Below, one piece after another: positions 16,215-23,715 of a stretch of DNA of 28,302 nt. The DNA is from Caryophanales bacterium UBA2450 (lineage in GTDB: Bacteria > Bacillota_I > Bacilli_A > RFN20 > CAG-826): NCBI GenBank assembly GCA_002342545.1, contig DDQE01000025.1:1-28302 (forward strand), written 5' to 3'. The notes under the pieces are model-generated. The model was not told the DNA's origin, ran no database searches, and worked only from the letters and a program-made list of their open reading frames with translations. A program made the position numbers and the translations under genes. Position 1 is the first letter of the stretch, and each line of letters opens with the position of its first letter.

Positions 16215-16262
16215 GTCAATAATACAATATATAACTTTATTTATAAAGTTATAATTATTGAC
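16215..16262. repeat. Interrupted palindrome upstream of the transposase
   Basis: TATAACTTTA (16230-16239) and TAAAGTTATA (16244-16253) form a 10-bp stem with a 4-base loop, and GTCAATAAT (16215-16223) pairs with ATTATTGAC (16254-16262) across a 6-base bulge. It ends 22 bases before the transposase start, so it may control transposase expression or be a subterminal site. Confidence 0.6.
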
Positions 16263-16310
16263 TTCATTCATTTTTAGGTTATTTTATTTGTATAAAATGT
16301 TGTAGTAAAT

Positions 16311-16334
16311 AAAAGAGGATCAAATTTGACCCTC
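16311..16334 (-). terminator. Second terminator downstream of dnaN
   Basis: On the minus strand GAGGGTCAAA and TTTGATCCTC form a near-perfect long stem (16315-16334) followed by TTTT and a T-rich tail. It lies about 85 bases beyond the dnaN terminator, so it ends a separate short transcript. Confidence 0.75.
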
Positions 16335-16390
16335 GATTATTAACCTTTGAATTTAATTTCGTGCGTTTGCCCTATCCATAAAATATTATA
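16335..16390 (-). ncRNA. Possible short transcript between two terminators
   Basis: A minus TATAAT at 16385-16390, with TTAAAA about 16 bases upstream, would start an RNA of about 65 bases ending at the terminator 16311-16334. The predicted +1 is at or beside an ATG that opens only eight codons (MDRANARN). Another frame reads WIGQTHEIKFKG before a double stop but has no start codon. It could be a small RNA, a leaderless peptide or debris from the IS insertion. Confidence 0.3.
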
Positions 16391-16417
16391 CGTCTTAAAT
16401 AGGCATTTTTAAGCGTT

Positions 16418-16447
16418 AAAAAAGGCACCAGTATAACAACTGGTACC
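16418..16447 (-). terminator. Rho-independent terminator of dnaN
   Basis: On the minus strand GGTACCAGT pairs with ACTGGTGCC (one G-U) around TGTTAT, followed by six T. It starts 23 bases after the dnaN stop. Confidence 0.92.
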
Positions 16448-16469
16448 TAAATGAATTTTAAATTTGAAA

Positions 16470-17594
16470 TTAATAGGTTCTAACAGGGGTGACGATTTGG
16501 ACCACTGATTCATCTTCAGGATTTTTAATCACAAATGGCTTCATTTCACCAACAAATAAGAATGTCACATCTTCACTGTTTAAGGCCTTAATTGCCGAAG
16601 AAACAAACTCACTATTAAAACTGATTTGTAGGTTACTTCCTGTGAATTTAAAGACATCAAGTTTTTCGCTAGCAGATCCAACTTGAGTGGATTTGGCGCT
16701 AATTTCAACTACATCTTCAGACAAACTTAAGTCAACAACATTTTCTCTATCAATAGAAAGAATATTGACTCTGTCAATTGCTTTTAAGAAATCTGAGGCA
16801 TTAACTTGTAATTCATAGTTCGTAATACGCGGAACTATGTTTTTGGTGTTTGGATAATCACCAGCAATTAATCTAGTAGCAACAACAGTTGAATCAAATT
16901 CAAATAGCGCTTTCTTATCAGAAAGCGCAACCTTAACTGTGTCAGCGTTTTCTAATAAGTGATCAACTTCCACCATCATCTTTGCAGGAACATTAGCAGA
17001 GAATCTTAAATCGGTAGAAATAGAAATTTGTTTTCTAGCTAATCTAGCGCTATCGGTTGTAGTAGCTGTTAAAACCCCATCAGCGGCTTCTAAATTAATT
17101 GCAGTTAAAATAGGTCTTTGTTCTTTTAAAGAAGCAGCAAAAGCGGTTTGAGATACTAAAGATGAGAATTCTATATGTGTGAGATTAATTTGAATTCCAT
17201 TTGGTTCTAAATCAATATCAGGATATTCATTCGCTTTGATACAATTTAAATTATATTTAATCTTACCAGCTGTAATAACCGCAATTGTAGAATCAACTAC
17301 TTCAAAATTGATTTCATCCATATCAATCTTTCTAGCCATATCAGTAATGATTTTAGCGTTAACTAGCGTTGCACCTTCTTTAGTGTTTCTGATAATTTCC
17401 ACATCATTACGTGTGTATGGGATAGTTGTTTTAATAGTTAATTCATAGTTACTACCTGTAATAGATAATCCTTTTTCATTTAATTCAAGTTTTAAATTAG
17501 CTAAAACAGGAACAGCAGATGATTTTGAATTTACTGCTCTACCTGCAATTAACAAGGCTTTTAATAATTCATCTCTTTTGATTACAAATCTCAT
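16470..17594 (-). CDS. dnaN: DNA polymerase III beta subunit (sliding clamp)
   Basis: The clamp is a ring-shaped dimer that tethers DNA polymerase to DNA. The 374 residues cover the three repeated clamp domains. The start MRFVIKRDELLKALLIAGRAV, ATTTDSARLARKQI in the middle domain and the closing QIVTPVRTY are characteristic; the TPVR near the C-terminus is part of the partner-binding pocket. GAAGG lies upstream of the ATG. It follows dnaA by 143 bases, which hold DnaA boxes, and it ends at its own terminator, so yaaA and recF are no longer in its operon as they are in many relatives. Confidence 0.97.
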   Translation of the reverse strand: MRFVIKRDELLKALLIAGRAVNSKSSAVPVLANLKLELNEKGLSITGSNYELTIKTTIPYTRNDVEIIRNTKEGATLVNAKIITDMARKIDMDEINFEVVDSTIAVITAGKIKYNLNCIKANEYPDIDLEPNGIQINLTHIEFSSLVSQTAFAASLKEQRPILTAINLEAADGVLTATTTDSARLARKQISISTDLRFSANVPAKMMVEVDHLLENADTVKVALSDKKALFEFDSTVVATRLIAGDYPNTKNIVPRITNYELQVNASDFLKAIDRVNILSIDRENVVDLSLSEDVVEISAKSTQVGSASEKLDVFKFTGSNLQISFNSEFVSSAIKALNSEDVTFLFVGEMKPFVIKNPEDESVVQIVTPVRTY

Positions 17595-17737
17595 GATTTA
17601 ATACCTTCTTTTTTATTTATATTATTTATAATAATAATTATTATGTGTGTGGATAATGTGGATAACTCATTAAGCACTTATTAAATTTATTCTATCACAC
17701 ATCAGATTTTACTAACTATTTATTTTTAATAAATCTT
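17595..17737 (-). other. oriC: oriC unwinding region between dnaA and dnaN
   Basis: Two perfect consensus DnaA boxes (TTATCCACA on the minus strand) abut each other at 17657-17665 and 17648-17656. After a 4-base gap, reading on the same strand towards dnaN, comes about 30 bases of TAA/TAT-type triplets (17614-17643). Boxes followed by AT-rich triplets is the layout of the Bacillus subtilis unwinding system (DnaA boxes plus DnaA-trio), found in the same intergenic space. The dnaN promoter must overlap it. Function is inferred from layout. Confidence 0.75.
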
Positions 17738-19129
17738 TTACTTTAATTTTGTTTCTAACTCTTCAATTGCTTCTTGTAGTTGCTTGTTAGTTTTCAACTC
17801 TTTATCCACTTTTGATATTCCAGACATTACAGTTGTATGATCTTTACCTCCAAACATATCTCCGATTTTCTTTAGTGGTACATCTAAGTGTTTTCTAATT
17901 AAATACATCGATATATGTCTTGCTAATGCTATCTGTCCGGTTCTAACCTTCCCTGTAATATCACTTGGAGAAATATTGTAATAGTCTGCAACAACGTTAA
18001 TTATCTTTTGTTCACTTAATTGAGCAGCGATATTTTTACCACCTCTAATTGAGCCAACTGCCTTAATGGCAACATCCATCGTGATTCTTTCTTCATCAGA
18101 TAAATCAATACAGCTGAAGAAAATATTTTTGACCGCTCCTTCAAGATCTCTCACATTGCTTGAGTATTTTTCCGCTAAAAATAAGAGGACATTTGCATCA
18201 AATTTTTCAACATCCATCCCATAAGTAGTGATTTTTTGTTTTAAGATTTCGACACTTGTATCAATATCAGGTTCTCCGATTTTAACAGTTAATCCTTGAG
18301 AGAATCTGGTGATTAATCTTTCTTCTAATCCTTTTAATTCGCTTGGTTGTTTATCGGATGTAATAATGATTTGTTTTCCATGATTAATAAGGTCTTGGTA
18401 GATAGAGAAAAACATTTCTGCTGTTTTAACCTTCCCTGCCATTATTTGAACATCATCTAAAAGTAAAACATCAACAGTTTTAAAGAAGGATTTCATAGAC
18501 TGAGATTCCTTCTCACCTCTTACAAATCTAATGTATTCTTCAACGAAATCATCGGTGTTGATATAAATGATTTTTGCATTAGGCATTCTACCTTTTTTAA
18601 TTTCATTTCCAATTGCATGAAGTAAATGTGTCTTGCCTAAGCCTGAATGAGAATATATAAATAAAGGATTAAATAGAGATCCACCATTTTTAGCAACGTA
18701 TAAAGCAGCCTTGTGTGCTTCTTTATTGCAATCTCCCACAACAAAAGTATCAAAAGTTAATTCTGGTTTAAGAGCAGAGTCTTTAAAAAATACTGGTTGA
18801 TCATCTTCTTGAACAGCAACCTTTTGATTAGATTTGCTTGATTCATGTTTTTTGTTTGATTGTAATTCATCCTCGGTTACAATTCGAATTGTGTAGATAT
18901 CATCTTCAAATTCTGAGATTGTATCTAAGATTAAATCTATGTGTTTGTTTTTTAATTCAGCTTTAGCGACTGTACTTTGGGCAACAATAATCAAAGTATC
19001 ACCATCTCTACTATCAATATATGAATTAGCAAAGAAGTAATCAAATGTCCATTTGTTGTCGATTTTTGATTTAATGCTTTTCAGGACGTTGTCCCATAAT
19101 TTTGTCATCTCAGATAATGTTGTAACCAT
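17738..19129 (-). CDS. dnaA: Chromosomal replication initiator DnaA
   Basis: DnaA binds the origin boxes, opens DNA and helps load the helicase. Domain I is about residues 1-85, the linker 86-120, the AAA+ domain about 121-340 and the DNA-binding domain about 365-463. Walker A is SHSGLGKTH (160-168), with Ser-His in place of the usual Gly-Gly but G165, K166 and T167 intact. Walker B is VLLLDDVQ (221-228). The DnaA signature is GGKDHTTVMSGISKV, which reads the DnaA box. The 463 residues are normal. AAGGAA precedes the ATG and a minus TATAAT is at 19159-19164. The gene is surrounded by DnaA boxes on both sides, so autoregulation is likely. Confidence 0.97.
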   Translation of the reverse strand: MVTTLSEMTKLWDNVLKSIKSKIDNKWTFDYFFANSYIDSRDGDTLIIVAQSTVAKAELKNKHIDLILDTISEFEDDIYTIRIVTEDELQSNKKHESSKSNQKVAVQEDDQPVFFKDSALKPELTFDTFVVGDCNKEAHKAALYVAKNGGSLFNPLFIYSHSGLGKTHLLHAIGNEIKKGRMPNAKIIYINTDDFVEEYIRFVRGEKESQSMKSFFKTVDVLLLDDVQIMAGKVKTAEMFFSIYQDLINHGKQIIITSDKQPSELKGLEERLITRFSQGLTVKIGEPDIDTSVEILKQKITTYGMDVEKFDANVLLFLAEKYSSNVRDLEGAVKNIFFSCIDLSDEERITMDVAIKAVGSIRGGKNIAAQLSEQKIINVVADYYNISPSDITGKVRTGQIALARHISMYLIRKHLDVPLKKIGDMFGGKDHTTVMSGISKVDKELKTNKQLQEAIEELETKLK

Positions 19130-19158
19130 AAAATAAATTCCTTAATTTTCGTTATTCA

Positions 19159-19164
19159 ATTATA
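19159..19164 (-). promoter_or_regulatory. -10 box of dnaA
   Basis: TATAAT on the minus strand, 29 bases before the dnaA ATG. The -35 region is weak. The nearest DnaA box starts at 19209, upstream of the promoter, a position that suits autoregulation. Confidence 0.5.
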
Positions 19165-19208
19165 GATGAAAGCCTTCTAGATTTTAATGATAAAATCGAG
19201 AAAAAAAG

Positions 19209-19508
19209 TTTTCCACAATCCACAAAAATCAAATAGGCTTCATCAAATCAAGAAAAATAAGTTGTTATCCAGTTTTCCACATTTTTTCGATGTGGATAAA
19301 AAGTGGATTTTTGGTGAAAAATGTGAATAAATGTGGATTGATTTTTATGTAGTTTAATAGAACTTATATGAATAAGCTTTGCTTATTCTTATTACACTAC
19401 AATTATAAATTTGAGCATTAAATTTTGTGTGGAAAGTCAAAAAATGAGGATTGTGGATTATTTTTTGTTAATTTGATAAAAAAACACTTTGGATAACTGT
19501 GTGGAAAA
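19209..19508. other. oriC: DnaA-box cluster upstream of dnaA (origin region)
   Basis: At least ten DnaA-box-like nonamers lie in this 300-base gap. Matches to TTATCCACA or its complement include 19209-19217 (TTTTCCACA), 19216-19224, 19265-19273, 19273-19281, 19291-19299 (perfect TGTGGATAA), 19322-19330 (8 of 9), 19332-19340, 19428-19436, 19452-19460 (8 of 9), 19488-19496 (8 of 9) and 19500-19508 (8 of 9). Boxes left of about 19285 read mainly in one direction and those to the right in the other. A hairpin GAATAAGC-TTT-GCTTATTC (19370-19388) sits in the middle. This corresponds to the upstream half of a bipartite Bacillota origin. Confidence 0.85.
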
Positions 19509-19564
19509 ATCAAATCCAATAATTGTGTATTTTCTTTTTTAATATAATAAAAAACCATAATCCT

Positions 19565-19594
19565 TTGACTTTGATTTATAAATACATTTATAAT
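19565..19594 (+). promoter_or_regulatory. Promoter of rpmH
   Basis: TTGACT at 19565-19570 and a perfect TATAAT at 19589-19594 with an 18-base spacer, about 30 bases before the rpmH ATG. It faces away from dnaA across the DnaA-box cluster. Confidence 0.75.
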
Positions 19595-19625
19595 CTATAC
19601 TGCGTAAATTTTGGAGGAAACGTAT

Positions 19626-19760
19626 ATGAAAAGAACTTATCAACCAAGTAAAGTAAAACACTCTCACAAGGCTGGATTCAGAGCAAGAATGAAATCCGCT
19701 AACGGACGTAAAGTCTTAGCCAGAAGAAGAGCAAAAGGACGTAAACAATTAACTGCTTAA
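19626..19760 (+). CDS. rpmH: Large ribosomal subunit protein bL34
   Basis: This 44-residue basic protein of the large ribosomal subunit is nearly invariant. It reads MKRTYQPSKVKHSHKAGFRA, then RMKSANGRKVLARRRAKGRK, and ends QLTA; the MKRTYQPS start and the RRRAKGRK block identify it with certainty. GGAGGAAAC lies 5 bases before the ATG. It is the first gene of rpmH-rnpA-yidC-jag, the standard order to the right of the origin. Confidence 0.98.
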   Translation: MKRTYQPSKVKHSHKAGFRARMKSANGRKVLARRRAKGRKQLTA

Positions 19761-19778
19761 TTTTTCATTGGAGAAAAA

Positions 19779-20114
19779 ATGAAAGTTATTAACCGTATCA
19801 AAGATAGTCAAGAATTTGTGTTTACGGTTAGAAAAGGTCATGTCCTTAAACACAATCCCTTTTTAATTCATTACATTAATAATGATAAGAATGTTTGCCG
19901 CATAGGGATCAGTGTTAGTAAGAAAATCGGCAATGCCGTAACAAGAAATCGTGTCAAAAGGCAAACTCGAGCTATGTGTGACTCGCTCGTAGAATATACC
20001 TCTCACACATTCGATATTGTTATTATCATTAAAGCTGACTTTTTAGATAACTCTTTTGACGATAACAAGAACATTCTCAATAATTTATTGAGTAAGATAG
20101 GAATTACTAAATGA
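19779..20114 (+). CDS. rnpA: Ribonuclease P protein component
   Basis: RnpA is the small basic protein partner of the RNase P ribozyme, which matures the 5' ends of tRNAs. The hallmark GNAVTRNRVKRQTR lies at 51-64, within the expected small alpha/beta fold, and RIGISVSKKIG precedes it. At 111 residues it is a normal length. TTGGAG lies just before the ATG, 18 bases after rpmH. The gene overlaps yidC by four bases (ATGA). Confidence 0.96.
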   Translation: MKVINRIKDSQEFVFTVRKGHVLKHNPFLIHYINNDKNVCRIGISVSKKIGNAVTRNRVKRQTRAMCDSLVEYTSHTFDIVIIIKADFLDNSFDDNKNILNNLLSKIGITK

Positions 20115-21736
20115 AAAGAAGAACAAAATTAGGACTCGCTTTAGTCGCAACTGGCTTTGGCGTTGCTGCTTTAAGTAGTTGTACTGCTTCTTTCTGTTCA
20201 GGAATTGATGTTTCTAGAATGAAATATGCCTTTGAACCAGGCATTATCCGTATCGAGAAAAGTGATGTTTCAACCGATAAAATTGTGTTCCATGGTCAAA
20301 CTAATGATTACACAATTGAAGGAGCAAAACTTGTCACTGCAGAATGGGTTCCAGCTGGAAACGATATGCATGTTGGAAACTTTGTTTTTGATAAAGACGG
20401 AGAGAACAAGAAAGAACTTACTTTTTTAAACGGCATTATCAAATCTGCAAGAGATTCTGGTGTTAAAACTATTGATGGTTCAACAGTGGAATATATGCAA
20501 AGATTTGATTTCTTAGCGTTGAACACTATTTTTGGTAAAGTCGCTGATCTCGCTAATAATTCCCTCACTTATAAATATGATGAAGATTTAGGGAAAGCTA
20601 CTGTCGAGCGTGATTTATCTTATTATAGCTATTTAAGATTCTTCTCTGGTGGCGCTGATGGATTAGATAACTGGAATAGTTTTGATAAAGCTGCTAGAGC
20701 GGAAGTTGACCCAGCTTCTCCTTTAGGAGAATATATTACTAATTATTCTATTGGATCATTTGATGTATTATCACCAGATAAGTGTCCAAGTAGCGATTTT
20801 ATTAAAGGGTATCACAATCAACTTAATTCCTGGGCTGCTACATTTAGAACTTGTTTAACAACAAAAACAGATAAATATGGCTCTTATGGATATAGCGCTG
20901 ATGGTATTTACATCGATCAAAAAACCTGGGGAGATGCCTGGAGTAGAGGATTCTTTGAAGGTTTGCTTGTCTATCCAATTGGATGGCTAGTCGATAGTAT
21001 TGTTTTAGGATTCCGTGGAACAGGGGCTAGTGCCGGATTAAGTGCTTTCTTAGGCATTATGTTTGTTACATTCATCATCCGTGCAATTATGCTTCTTGCA
21101 ACTTGGAAACAAACCACATCAAACGCCAAAATGACAGAGCTTCAACCTGAAATCACCAAGATTCAAAACAAATATCCAAACTCAAATACATCTAAATCGG
21201 AAAAAGCTCGTATGGCGCAGGAAATGCAAGCGTTATATAAGAAAAACCATATCAATCCATTTATTACAATTATTGTAATGGTGATTCAATTCCCTATCTT
21301 TATCTGTGTTTGGGGTGCATTAAGCGGTTCATCTGTTTTGACTCATGGAACTTTCTTAGGCCTTAACTTATCTATGACTATTAAAGATGCTTTATTTACT
21401 GGAGCCAACTGGTCCGCTGCTGGTGGATATGCTGCAGTTACTGCCTTATTCTTATTCTTATTCATGGCGGCAGCGCAAACCGTGAGCATGCTTTTACCAC
21501 AATGGATTCAAAAGAAAAAAGCAAAGAAAATTGCTAAACTCGGTAAGAATCCTGCACAAAAACAACAAAATAATCGTATGAAATGGTTCACATACATTAT
21601 GCTCGCATTAATTATCTTTATGGGCTTCTCACTTGTTAGTGCTATGGGTCTATACTGGTTTGTTGGTGCTATTTTCTCAATTGTGCAAACAGTTGTTATT
21701 CAAATTATCAGCGAAAGAAAAGCTGCTAGAAAATAA
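20111..21736 (+). CDS. yidC: Membrane insertase YidC/Oxa1 family, lipoprotein type with large outer domain
   Basis: YidC inserts and folds membrane proteins, alone or with Sec. The N-terminus has a lipoprotein signal with lipobox LSSC (C24). Residues 25 to about 275 form a large extracytoplasmic domain. The Oxa1 core follows from about 280, with five hydrophobic segments: 282-300, 309-331, the segment with VIQFPIFICVWGALSG, a fourth with AAVTALFLFLFMAA, and the last long one near the C-terminus. R324 (FIIRAIMLL) matches the conserved Arg of the hydrophilic groove. At 541 residues it is about twice the usual 250-290 of Bacillota YidC, entirely because of the outer domain. Its start overlaps rnpA by four bases. 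Confidence 0.93.
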   Translation: MKRRTKLGLALVATGFGVAALSSCTASFCSGIDVSRMKYAFEPGIIRIEKSDVSTDKIVFHGQTNDYTIEGAKLVTAEWVPAGNDMHVGNFVFDKDGENKKELTFLNGIIKSARDSGVKTIDGSTVEYMQRFDFLALNTIFGKVADLANNSLTYKYDEDLGKATVERDLSYYSYLRFFSGGADGLDNWNSFDKAARAEVDPASPLGEYITNYSIGSFDVLSPDKCPSSDFIKGYHNQLNSWAATFRTCLTTKTDKYGSYGYSADGIYIDQKTWGDAWSRGFFEGLLVYPIGWLVDSIVLGFRGTGASAGLSAFLGIMFVTFIIRAIMLLATWKQTTSNAKMTELQPEITKIQNKYPNSNTSKSEKARMAQEMQALYKKNHINPFITIIVMVIQFPIFICVWGALSGSSVLTHGTFLGLNLSMTIKDALFTGANWSAAGGYAAVTALFLFLFMAAAQTVSMLLPQWIQKKKAKKIAKLGKNPAQKQQNNRMKWFTYIMLALIIFMGFSLVSAMGLYWFVGAIFSIVQTVVIQIISERKAARK

Positions 21737-21751
21737 TCGGAGATTATTAAA

Positions 21752-22351
21752 ATGGAAATTTATACTGGAAAAACTGTAGAAGAAGCATTACAAAAAGCTT
21801 CTGAAGAATTAAACAAACCTGTCTCTGAACTTATCTATTTAGATACAGGTAAAAAATCTGGACTTTTCTCAAAAAAAGTTCAAGTTGAAGTCTACGACTT
21901 ATCGGATATCGTAAGATATGCTGAAGACTATTTATTAAATGCTACTGATGCCTTAGGAATTGAAAGCTCAGTTAAAACAAAATTAGATGATGATGTAATT
22001 CATATCACTCTTGATAGCACACATAATCCAATTTTAATTGGTAAAAACGGTGTTACTCTTCAAGCTCTTAACGAATTAGTGAAACTTGCTACAAGCAATC
22101 ACTTTCATAAAAGATTTAGAATCTTATTAGACATTAACGGTTACAAAGATAATAAATATTCTCGTTTAGAAAGACTTGCTAGAAAAGTCGCTAAAGATGT
22201 TCAAAAAACAAAGACTACTTATACCTTTGATCCAATGCCAGCGGATGAAAGAAGAGCAATCCATAACGCATTAAATGGATGGCATAATATTAAAACTGAA
22301 TCCACAGGCGAAGGTACACATCGTCAAGTACAAATCATCTACGTTGAATAA
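21752..22351 (+). CDS. khpB: RNA-binding protein KhpB (Jag/SpoIIIJ-associated)
   Basis: KhpB binds many transcripts with KhpA and affects cell elongation and division in other Bacillota. All three parts are here: Jag-N domain at 1-50 (EIYTGKTVEEALQKASEEL start), KH domain at about 55-130 with the GxxG loop GKNG (97-100), and R3H domain at about 137-199 with R167 and H171 in PMPADERRAIHNAL. At 199 residues it is complete. CGGAG lies 9 bases before the ATG. It follows yidC by 15 bases, the usual place, and a terminator follows it. Confidence 0.95.
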   Translation: MEIYTGKTVEEALQKASEELNKPVSELIYLDTGKKSGLFSKKVQVEVYDLSDIVRYAEDYLLNATDALGIESSVKTKLDDDVIHITLDSTHNPILIGKNGVTLQALNELVKLATSNHFHKRFRILLDINGYKDNKYSRLERLARKVAKDVQKTKTTYTFDPMPADERRAIHNALNGWHNIKTESTGEGTHRQVQIIYVE

Positions 22352-22356
22352 TTATT

Positions 22357-22376
22357 AGCACCCTTTGGGTGCTTTT
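22357..22376 (+). terminator. Terminator after khpB
   Basis: AGCACCC and GGGTGCT form a 7-bp stem around TTT, with TTTT following. The short T run suggests partial termination, with some read-through into mnmE 12 bases later. Confidence 0.65.
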
Positions 22377-22387
22377 AAGATTAAATT

Positions 22388-23713
22388 ATGGAAACAATTG
22401 TTGCATTAGCTACCGCTCCTATTAAAAGTGCACTTGCCATCATTAGAGTATCTGGTGATGACGCTTTTGAAATTGTTTCAAAATGTTTCTCTAAAGATAT
22501 TAGAAAAATAAAAGAAAGAACTCTTCTATTCGGTAATATTGTTGATGATAACAAAGTTATAGATGAAGTGGTTTTAGCAATTTATAAAGGACCTAAATCT
22601 TTTACTGGAGAAGATCTAGTAGAGATTATGTGTCACGGCTCCATGTTAATTGCTAACGAGATTATTGAATTATTACTCTCTAAAGGTGCTAGATACGCCA
22701 CTAATGGAGAATATTCTTCTAGAGCGTTCTTAAATGGAAGAATTGATTTAATTCAAGCTGAAGCAATTAATGATGTAATTAACGCATCTAGTAAAGAAGC
22801 AAAAGAATTATCTATCCTTTCCTTAAAAGGAAAAACTAGTGAATTAATTTTACCAATTAAGAAAAGAATCGCTGATGTTTTATCTTTAATTGAAGTTAAT
22901 ATCGATTATCCAGAATATGAAGATATTGAAGTCGCTAATAAAAGTCATGTTATTTCTTTAGTGGATGAACTAGTTCCTCAGATTAACTCTTTAGTGGAAT
23001 CTGGAGAAAAAGGATTAATTATTAAAGAAGGAATTAAAGTAGCTTTAGTAGGTAAACCTAATGTTGGTAAATCATCCTTATTAAATGCTTTGTTAGGTGA
23101 ATCTAAAGCGATAGTTACCGATATAGCGGGCACCACTAGAGATGTAGTGGAAGGTGAAATTAATTTAAATGGAGTTATACTCCACTTATTAGACACTGCT
23201 GGTATTAGAGAATCTAGCGACCAAGTAGAATCTATAGGAGTAAATAAATCTAAAGAGGCAATCTCTAAAGCAGATTTAGTAATTGTTTTATTAGATGCTT
23301 CTAAAGAATTAGATAAGCAAGATAAGGATATCTTAGATTTAGTTAAAGATATTCCTCACGTTATTGTTTATAACAAAGCAGATAAATTAGTCTCTAAAGA
23401 TAGTGATAAACTCTATATATCCGCATTAAATAACGATATTAATCCTTTAAAAGAAGAAATTTATAAGACTCTTGGAATTAAAGAAGAAGCCTTTAGAACT
23501 CCTTCACTTAATAACGTTAGACAATTAGGTTTATTAAAAGTTACAAAAGATGCCTTATTAAAGGCAAAAGAAGACGCTGAAAACGATTTATCCATTGATT
23601 TAGTTAGTGTCTCTTTAATGGATGCTTATAACGCTATATTAGAGATTTTAGGAGAATATAAGCAAACAGATATTTCAAAAGAAATATTCTCTAGATTTTG
23701 TGTTGGTAAATAA
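22388..23713 (+). CDS. mnmE: tRNA modification GTPase MnmE
   Basis: With MnmG, MnmE makes the 5-aminomethyl-type modification of wobble uridine 34 in several tRNAs. Residues 1-120 are the folate-binding domain. The GTPase is inserted in a helical domain: G1 GKPNVGKS (222-229), G2 TTRD (249-252), G3 DTAG (269-272) and G4 NKAD (329-332). The C-terminal FCVGK (437-441) holds the catalytic Cys. At 441 residues it is a normal length. The start has no clear ribosome binding site (TTTTAAGATTAAATT before ATG). The usual partner gene mnmG is not next to it; tatD follows after two bases. Confidence 0.97.
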   Translation: METIVALATAPIKSALAIIRVSGDDAFEIVSKCFSKDIRKIKERTLLFGNIVDDNKVIDEVVLAIYKGPKSFTGEDLVEIMCHGSMLIANEIIELLLSKGARYATNGEYSSRAFLNGRIDLIQAEAINDVINASSKEAKELSILSLKGKTSELILPIKKRIADVLSLIEVNIDYPEYEDIEVANKSHVISLVDELVPQINSLVESGEKGLIIKEGIKVALVGKPNVGKSSLLNALLGESKAIVTDIAGTTRDVVEGEINLNGVILHLLDTAGIRESSDQVESIGVNKSKEAISKADLVIVLLDASKELDKQDKDILDLVKDIPHVIVYNKADKLVSKDSDKLYISALNNDINPLKEEIYKTLGIKEEAFRTPSLNNVRQLGLLKVTKDALLKAKEDAENDLSIDLVSVSLMDAYNAILEILGEYKQTDISKEIFSRFCVGK

Positions 23714-23715
23714 TT

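Larger units (their letters stand above)
14949..16279 (-). mobile_element. ISAs1-like insertion sequence between dnaN and yaaA
   Basis: An almost complete transposase gene occupies 14985-16193 in the gap between dnaN and yaaA, which are neighbours in most Bacillota. Terminal repeats are not clear: the best candidate pair is ACCTAAAA at 14949-14956 and TTTTAGGT at 16272-16279, with only a loose match further out, and no target duplication was found. The limits given are therefore minimal. Confidence 0.6.

Noticed and set aside
16194..16271. N-terminal extension of the ISAs1-like transposase
   Set aside because: It crosses an inverted repeat and lacks a ribosome binding site; ATG 16193 has a good one.
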